DNA from: Candidatus Rifleibacteriota bacterium
GTDB lineage: Bacteria; UBP17; UBA6191; JACPRK01
Length of the DNA stretch: 10,496 nucleotides
NCBI GenBank assembly: GCA_016213865.1
Contig: JACQZL010000263.1
Span: 1,567 to 12,062, forward strand
Direction of reading: 5' to 3'
Shown here: piece after piece, positions 6,647-10,496 of the stretch
Position numbering within the stretch: the first letter of the stretch is position 1
Layout: every line of letters begins with the position of its first letter
The notes under the pieces: generated by a model
What the model was told of the DNA's origin: nothing
What the model saw: the letters and a program-made list of their open reading frames with translations, nothing else
The model's database searches: none
Translations under genes and position numbers: made by a program

Positions 6647-9202
6647 GTGAGCCCTGCGCCTGGCAGCGAACCCGCGAGTCCACACGCCCTGCCCCAGAAG
6701 GACACCCCCGGTCTTCTGCTCGGGGCCCTTTCGCGGTGGACGCGGTCTCACGGCGTGGCCGCACTCTTTGTCGTCCTGTTGGCGCTACTGGCTGGACAGC
6801 TCGTGGAAGACCAGGTCTACGATGAACTGGTCTATCTGAGAGGCGAGAGTGCCTGGGACAGCCGGCTGATGGTGGTCTTCGCCCGAGGAGGGGAGCGCTC
6901 GCTCGCTCCATCGAGACTGGGCGAGCTCGCGGGCTGGATCTTGCGCGACGGCGGAGCGCGGTTGCTGGTTGCCGATGTGCTGTTCGAGGGGTCCAGACCC
7001 GGACTGCCGGCGCCCGGGTCGGAGGCCGAAGTTGCCCGGATGCTCGAGGGGTTCGAGTCGTGCCGCCGGTACGTCTTCGAACAGAAGGTCCTGCCCATCG
7101 AGCTTCCGCTGGTTTTCGTCCACAATGCGGACGGAGGCTACCACGAGGAGGCCTTGCCCGCCGCTTTGCAGAGCCTCTTTCCGGTTCGGGGTTACTCGGG
7201 GTTCGCCGAACGGACGGTAGTCCGCAGTGTCTACCCGTGGTTTCGAGGAGTGCCGGCCCTGGCCGTTCGCGCGGTCGCCCAGTTCGAGGCCCTCGGGCGC
7301 GGAGAGGCGAGCGCTCAGATGGACCCAAACCTGCCGCTTTCGCTCGAGGCCCGGGTCCTCGAGGCCGCAGGCCGGCGGCGGCTCTGGATCGACTACTCGA
7401 GGTGGGGCATACCGCAGAACTACTTCGCGCTGGCCGGGCAGCCGATCTTGGCCGTGGCGGACTTGCAGGACCCGAGCTATCGCAAGAAGCTGCTCGCAAA
7501 CCAGACGTTCCGCGACCGCCTGGTCTTCCTGGGCGTGATCGACAGTGCCACCGATTCGCATCTCACCCCGGTACGCCCGCTCGGTGCCGGCAGGGTCCCG
7601 GGTTTGCTCCTTCAGGCCAACCTCGCCAACAGCCTGCTCACGGGAGAGACGCCGTACCGGGCCGCATTGCCGATTACAGCGCTGATGACGCTGGCGGGCT
7701 TCTGTGGCGGCGCAGCGCTATCTTGCAGGTTCGCTGGCCGGAGGTTGCTGGTCTGGGCCTGCGCAGCGTCGGTCGCCTACGCTGTCCTGGTCGTGTGGGC
7801 AGCCGTGGCGTGGACGGTCTACGTTTCTCTCGTGGCCCCTCTGATCGGGTTCGTGGGCGGGTGCGTTGCCTCGGTCTTGGGCTCCCGAGTTCGGGTATGG
7901 GACCACCGCTCGAAACAGGCCGGTGGCCCGACGAGTCCACCCGAAACCTGGGTCCTTTCCGTCCATTCGCTCCCACCGGTTGGCGCCGTCATCAGTTACA
8001 GCTACCGGCTTGAGCCGTCGGGCGACGGTGAGTTGGTGGCCGCCGGCGGCGCCGCCCTCGAGGCCCACCAAGTTGCAGTTGCGGAGCGGAACCGGCTCCT
8101 GGCAGAAATCTCCGCCTTCGATCCGCAGGCGCTGGGCAGACGGGCACCCGAGGTCCTCCAGTCGATCGGTACCGACCTGTCCCGTTCCATGGTGGGTACT
8201 GACCTCGTTGCTCGATTGGGCCTGTTGCCGCGCAGAACCCTGCTGAGACTCGACCTCAGCGAGGACGACGCGATCATTCCCTGGGAATGCCTCGTGGTCC
8301 AGAACGAGATGTTGCAGCGGCGGTTTGCGCTCGGGCGGCGCTTGCTGTTCCCCCAGCAGTTGTCCGACTCGATCCAGGCCTACTCTGCCAGCAGACGCGC
8401 CGAGTCGCACCCTCGAGCCCTGTTCATCGCCGATCCTGTCCACCCCGGCAAGCGCAGGCTGCTCCAGGCCGTCCGGGAGGTCGAGAAGCTCAGACACCTC
8501 TTTATCCGCGCCGGCATCGACGAGAGACGGATCGTCGTCCTCGAAGGGGAAGAAGCCACCTTCGCCGGCGTCCGCAAGGTCGTCTCTGCCGGTCCCGTCG
8601 GACTGCTCCACTACAGCGGCCACACCGTCGTTGCAGCCGACGCTCCCGATCAGACGGGGATGCTGCTCGCGGATGGAGTGCTTTCGCCGGCGGGGATCCG
8701 CGACCACTTCGCTGGGCGCTGCCCGCGCTTGGTCTACCTCAACTCCTGCCAATCGGGGGCCGCCATCGGCACCCATGCGGCTGGCTATCGAGATCTTGCG
8801 AACATACCGAAGGCCTTCGTCCGCGCCGGCGTCCAGAGTTTCATGGGCTGCCTGTGGGTCGTGGAGGACACGGCTGCGACCACACTTGGCCTGAGTTTCT
8901 ACGAGGCGATCTTGCAGGGCAAGATGCTCGGTGAGGCCCTGCTCCTACGGCGATCCCCGAGCGAGGTTGGACGAACTGCTGGCCTGAAGGCCTACTCGAC
9001 CTTCACCACCGTCGCGCCGTCCAGCACGCCGGCCAGCTTGACGATCTTGGCCTGGGCCCGGCGGGCGGCTTCGACGGACTCGAACCCGCCGACGTGGACC
9101 CGGAACCAGGGGGTTCCGCGCACGTGGGTGCGGTCCATCGTTGCCTCGAAGCCGGCGAGGAGCAAGGTCCTGACCGTGGTTGCGGCGTTCTCGAGGCGCT
9201 GA
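6647..9202 (+). CDS. CHASE2-CHAT transmembrane receptor with caspase-like peptidase domain; 3' end apparently frameshifted
   Basis: Residues are counted from the GTG at 6647, which has GAGG 8 nt upstream; a TTG at 6605 opens the same frame but has no such site. One membrane segment (about 35-52) leads to an extracytoplasmic CHASE2 sensor. Its typical end, FRDRLVFLGVIDSATDSHLT (288-307) then VPGLLLQANLANSLL, precedes three membrane segments (about 340-358, 366-388, 390-411). A linker follows, then a cytosolic CHAT domain: PWE (545-547), putative catalytic His H659 in HYSGHT (codon 8621-8623) and Cys C701 in YLNSCQSGAA (codon 8747-8749). Both catalytic residues are present. It would couple an outside signal to cleavage of a cytosolic target, which is unknown. 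After LGEAL the family expects about 25-40 residues and then YGDP. Here YGDPRARLDELLA and a stop (8946-8987) lie in another frame, and the open frame continues to 9202 antisense to the SPOR gene. The natural end was probably 8987. Confidence 0.88.
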   Translation: MSPAPGSEPASPHALPQKDTPGLLLGALSRWTRSHGVAALFVVLLALLAGQLVEDQVYDELVYLRGESAWDSRLMVVFARGGERSLAPSRLGELAGWILRDGGARLLVADVLFEGSRPGLPAPGSEAEVARMLEGFESCRRYVFEQKVLPIELPLVFVHNADGGYHEEALPAALQSLFPVRGYSGFAERTVVRSVYPWFRGVPALAVRAVAQFEALGRGEASAQMDPNLPLSLEARVLEAAGRRRLWIDYSRWGIPQNYFALAGQPILAVADLQDPSYRKKLLANQTFRDRLVFLGVIDSATDSHLTPVRPLGAGRVPGLLLQANLANSLLTGETPYRAALPITALMTLAGFCGGAALSCRFAGRRLLVWACAASVAYAVLVVWAAVAWTVYVSLVAPLIGFVGGCVASVLGSRVRVWDHRSKQAGGPTSPPETWVLSVHSLPPVGAVISYSYRLEPSGDGELVAAGGAALEAHQVAVAERNRLLAEISAFDPQALGRRAPEVLQSIGTDLSRSMVGTDLVARLGLLPRRTLLRLDLSEDDAIIPWECLVVQNEMLQRRFALGRRLLFPQQLSDSIQAYSASRRAESHPRALFIADPVHPGKRRLLQAVREVEKLRHLFIRAGIDERRIVVLEGEEATFAGVRKVVSAGPVGLLHYSGHTVVAADAPDQTGMLLADGVLSPAGIRDHFAGRCPRLVYLNSCQSGAAIGTHAAGYRDLANIPKAFVRAGVQSFMGCLWVVEDTAATTLGLSFYEAILQGKMLGEALLLRRSPSEVGRTAGLKAYSTFTTVAPSSTPASLTILAWARRAASTDSNPPTWTRNQGVPRTWVRSIVASKPARSKVLTVVAAFSRR
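8930..8987 (+). pseudogene. Out-of-frame remnant of the CHAT C-terminus (YGDP motif)
   Basis: From 8946 a frame shifted by +1 relative to the CHASE2-CHAT gene reads YGDPRARLDELLA and stops with TGA at 8985-8987. YGDP close to the C-terminus is a hallmark of CHAT domains. The stop lies 4 nt before the end of the convergent SPOR gene, a natural gene boundary. The segment that normally links GEAL to YGDP is absent, so an out-of-frame deletion explains both oddities better than a single-base error. Confidence 0.65.
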
Positions 9203-10272
9203 TACGAGGCGACCCGGATGACGTAGGGCCCTTTGGGGCCGGCGTGGGCTGTCGCGGCGGGGCTGTCTTCCTCTGACGCGGACGGTTCGCGGGGAGGTGT
9301 GGCGGCGCGTGGGCGGACCTCGGGGTGGCGTGAGGCGCGAGCTGAGCCGTCTCGCGTACCGGAGCCGGCAGGGACGCCGGCCCTACTGCCCTCGCGTTGC
9401 GCTCGGGCCGGTTCGGGGGCCGGCGCCGGATTGGGCTCGGCGCCCTCGTCCGCACCGGCCTGGGCTGGCGGTGCGCTGATGTTCCAGAGGCGGACGTCGG
9501 TGTTCGGGTGGCTTCGTTTGATCGCCTCCATCACGGCGATCGCGTCCTTCCAGGTGGTGAACTCGCCGAAGTGGAGCGTGTAGCGCCGGGTCTTGGAATC
9601 GCGCACGGGCGAGAAGGTGTGGCCGTCGATGCCGAGCTCGACACCTGCTTTCACGGCTTCTCCGGCGCTGTCGAAGGTGCCTATCTTGAGGGTGATGCGT
9701 TCGTCGGCCGGCGGCGCTCTGTCCGGTGCGGGAGGCTCGGGCTGTGGAGTCGCCGGCGCGGGTGGGGCGGGCTCGGGGGGCGGCTGGGCCGTGGGGGCGG
9801 CGACCGGCGGCTTCTGCGGCGGGCGCACCGGCGGCTCGACCGGCCTGACCGGCGGTTGAACGCGAGGCTCGACGGGCTGGGCGGGCGGCTGCGGGCCTGG
9901 CTTGACGTCGGCCGGAGGCTGCGAGGTGGGCGGTCGCGCGGGCTCGACCTTTGGGGGCCGATCCGGTCGGACGGGTTCAGGCTTGGGCGGAACCGTTTCA
10001 ATGGGAGGCTTCGCCGGCTGGGCTGGCGGCTCGGTACCCGGGCCGGGGCCGACGGGTTCATCGGCGGGGGGGAGGGCCGCCACGGCAGTGGGCGTGACTG
10101 CTTCCGAGGTTGCGGCGACCAGGTCGCGGGCAGGACGCTCGGGTGCGGTGGTGATCTGCTTATAGAAAAAGACACCCGCATAGACCACGAGCACGACGAC
10201 CACGACCCAGGCCAATACGGAGATGACCCGGTCGTGTTCTTGATAATCCCAGGGCGTATTTTGCAAGTTCAT
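8992..10272 (-). CDS. Membrane-anchored tandem SPOR-domain protein with proline-rich stalk
   Basis: This 426-residue protein probably binds glycan strands of peptidoglycan that lack stem peptides, the known activity of SPOR domains, and so may act in cell division or wall remodelling. A short cytosolic N-terminus and one membrane segment (about 16-37) precede a Pro/Ala-rich stalk (about 60-192). SPOR1 (about 193-265) opens with ITLKIGTF and contains RRYTLHFGEF. After a second low-complexity linker (266-347), SPOR2 (about 350-426) opens with YVIRVASY and contains WFRVHVGGFES. SPOR2 fits the family better than SPOR1. The ATG at 10272 has AGGG 8 nt upstream. The linker contains an in-frame hairpin repeat (residues about 297-304). 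The gene converges on CHASE2-CHAT: the open frame of that gene overlaps it by 211 bp, or misses it by 4 nt if the YGDP tail is the true end. I see no evidence of an operon with the other genes. Confidence 0.92.
   Translation of the reverse strand: MNLQNTPWDYQEHDRVISVLAWVVVVVLVVYAGVFFYKQITTAPERPARDLVAATSEAVTPTAVAALPPADEPVGPGPGTEPPAQPAKPPIETVPPKPEPVRPDRPPKVEPARPPTSQPPADVKPGPQPPAQPVEPRVQPPVRPVEPPVRPPQKPPVAAPTAQPPPEPAPPAPATPQPEPPAPDRAPPADERITLKIGTFDSAGEAVKAGVELGIDGHTFSPVRDSKTRRYTLHFGEFTTWKDAIAVMEAIKRSHPNTDVRLWNISAPPAQAGADEGAEPNPAPAPEPARAQREGSRAGVPAGSGTRDGSARASRHPEVRPRAATPPREPSASEEDSPAATAHAGPKGPYVIRVASYQRLENAATTVRTLLLAGFEATMDRTHVRGTPWFRVHVGGFESVEAARRAQAKIVKLAGVLDGATVVKVE
9362..9386 (-). repeat. 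Hairpin repeat of copy-A type inside the SPOR gene
   Basis: On the minus strand this reads GTA and then a hairpin with arms GGGCCGGC and GCCGGCTC around a 6-nt loop. Nineteen of 22 positions equal the hairpin head of the repeat at 5398-5419, and the preceding GTA is shared too. It is translated in frame as part of the low-complexity linker between the two SPOR domains (RAGVPAGS), where an insertion would be tolerated. Confidence 0.6.
9760..9780 (+). other. G-quadruplex-type tract in the proline-rich stalk region
   Basis: Four G-runs (GGG, GGGG, GGG, GGGGGG) are separated by 1, 1 and 3 nt on the + strand, which is the template strand of the SPOR gene. The pattern satisfies the usual quadruplex rule. 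It may simply follow from proline codons on the other strand. Confidence 0.4.
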
Positions 10273-10496
10273 TCCCAGCGCCCTATCTTAACACGGGCCG
10301 GGATCACGGCGCAAATCGGGTGGGGAGCGTCCCCGAGAAGTGGGAGACCGCATCGCCACGTCGCCAGTGGCGTTCGTTCCGGTGGTGGCGGGTGCCGGCG
10401 CATCCTGAGTAGTGGCCGTCAGGCCGCGTATCGAAGGACAGACCCGCCGGTCCTGGTGCGGCCTCTTGGGCCGGTCTGGAGACCGGCCACCACCAA
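10273..10496. promoter_or_regulatory. Intergenic region upstream of the SPOR gene
   Basis: No coding frame is credible here. Most of the stretch (10332-10494) is the second copy of the dispersed repeat. Next to the gene, on the minus strand, TGTTAAGAT (10293-10285) matches an extended -10 element; the TTGCGC 18 bp further up is a poor -35. A start there would give a leader of only about 6 nt, so the promoter call is weak. Confidence 0.4.
10332..10494 (-). repeat. Dispersed intergenic repeat, copy B
   Basis: Read on the minus strand, the copy begins with a perfect 9-bp hairpin (arms 10469-10477 and 10480-10488, 2-nt loop). Its first 50 bp match copy A at 39 of 50 positions, and it carries the shared 15-mer at 10362-10348. 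The hairpin part is bounded by near-perfect 13-bp inverted ends, GGTGGTGGCGGGT (10381-10393) and ACCGGCCACCACC (10482-10494), with one mismatch, giving a 114-bp unit. Copy A is shorter because about 40 bp in the middle are missing there. The element lies upstream of the SPOR gene in the same sense as copy A lies to its gene. Confidence 0.7.

Noticed and set aside
5380..6705. A minus-strand open frame of 441 codons over the FecR-like gene
   Set aside because: It has no recognisable domain and runs through the repeat and the intergenic region. The + strand frame has a signal peptide and coherent domains.
7718..8776. A minus-strand open frame of 352 codons inside the CHAT gene
   Set aside because: It is antisense to the CHAT motifs and membrane segments and shows no fold of its own.
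8930..8990. Programmed ribosomal frameshift to reach YGDP
   Set aside because: I see no slippery heptamer, no slow codon or stop at the shift point and no clear downstream structure. The missing residues also point to a deletion.
1..10496. CRISPR array, tRNA, rRNA, transposase or phage genes
   Set aside because: No regularly spaced repeats, no tRNA-like or rRNA sequence, and no transposase or integrase frames were found.

Overview
This is a GC-rich window (mid-60s % by eye) with five genes in a divergent/convergent layout. Their content is typical of signalling-rich, complex bacteria: an Hanks-type kinase, a PP2C phosphatase, FHA domains, and a CHASE2-CHAT receptor. Planctomycetota or a similar deep GC-rich lineage (Acidobacteriota, Myxococcota) fits best. 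That assignment is inference; there is no rRNA or marker gene here to settle it.

Leftward block (5077 down to 1, minus strand): a compact operon encoding (i) a 1032-residue fusion with three FHA domains, an ABC ATPase and an ABCG-type membrane domain, (ii) a membrane Ser/Thr kinase 28 nt downstream, and (iii) a PP2C phosphatase 1 nt after the kinase stop, which runs off the left edge. Kinase, phosphatase and a phosphothreonine-reading transporter in one operon form a complete write/erase/read circuit. The closest known analogy is mycobacterial PknF and the FHA-ABC transporter Rv1747.

A 500-bp divergent intergenic region (5078-5577) carries a structured dispersed repeat. Reading rightward from it are a secreted or periplasmic FecR-like protein (5578-6636) and, 10 nt later, a CHASE2-CHAT protein (6647 onward). 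The latter has a transmembrane extracytoplasmic sensor and a cytosolic caspase-like peptidase domain with its His and Cys in place. The 3' end of the CHAT gene looks damaged: the family's terminal YGDP motif is present but in another frame, directly after the point where about 25-40 expected residues are missing. The frame that is open instead runs 211 bp into the convergent neighbour.

That neighbour (10272 down to 8992, minus strand) is a membrane-anchored protein with a long proline-rich stalk and two SPOR domains. The right-edge intergenic region (10273-10496) carries a second copy of the repeat seen at 5392-5512, in the same orientation relative to its downstream gene. A third short hairpin copy of the same type lies inside the SPOR gene, translated in frame.

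The most interesting points are the pairing of a FecR-like exported protein with a CHASE2-CHAT putative protease receptor opposite a kinase/phosphatase/FHA-ABC operon, the apparent CHAT 3' lesion, and the repeat family.
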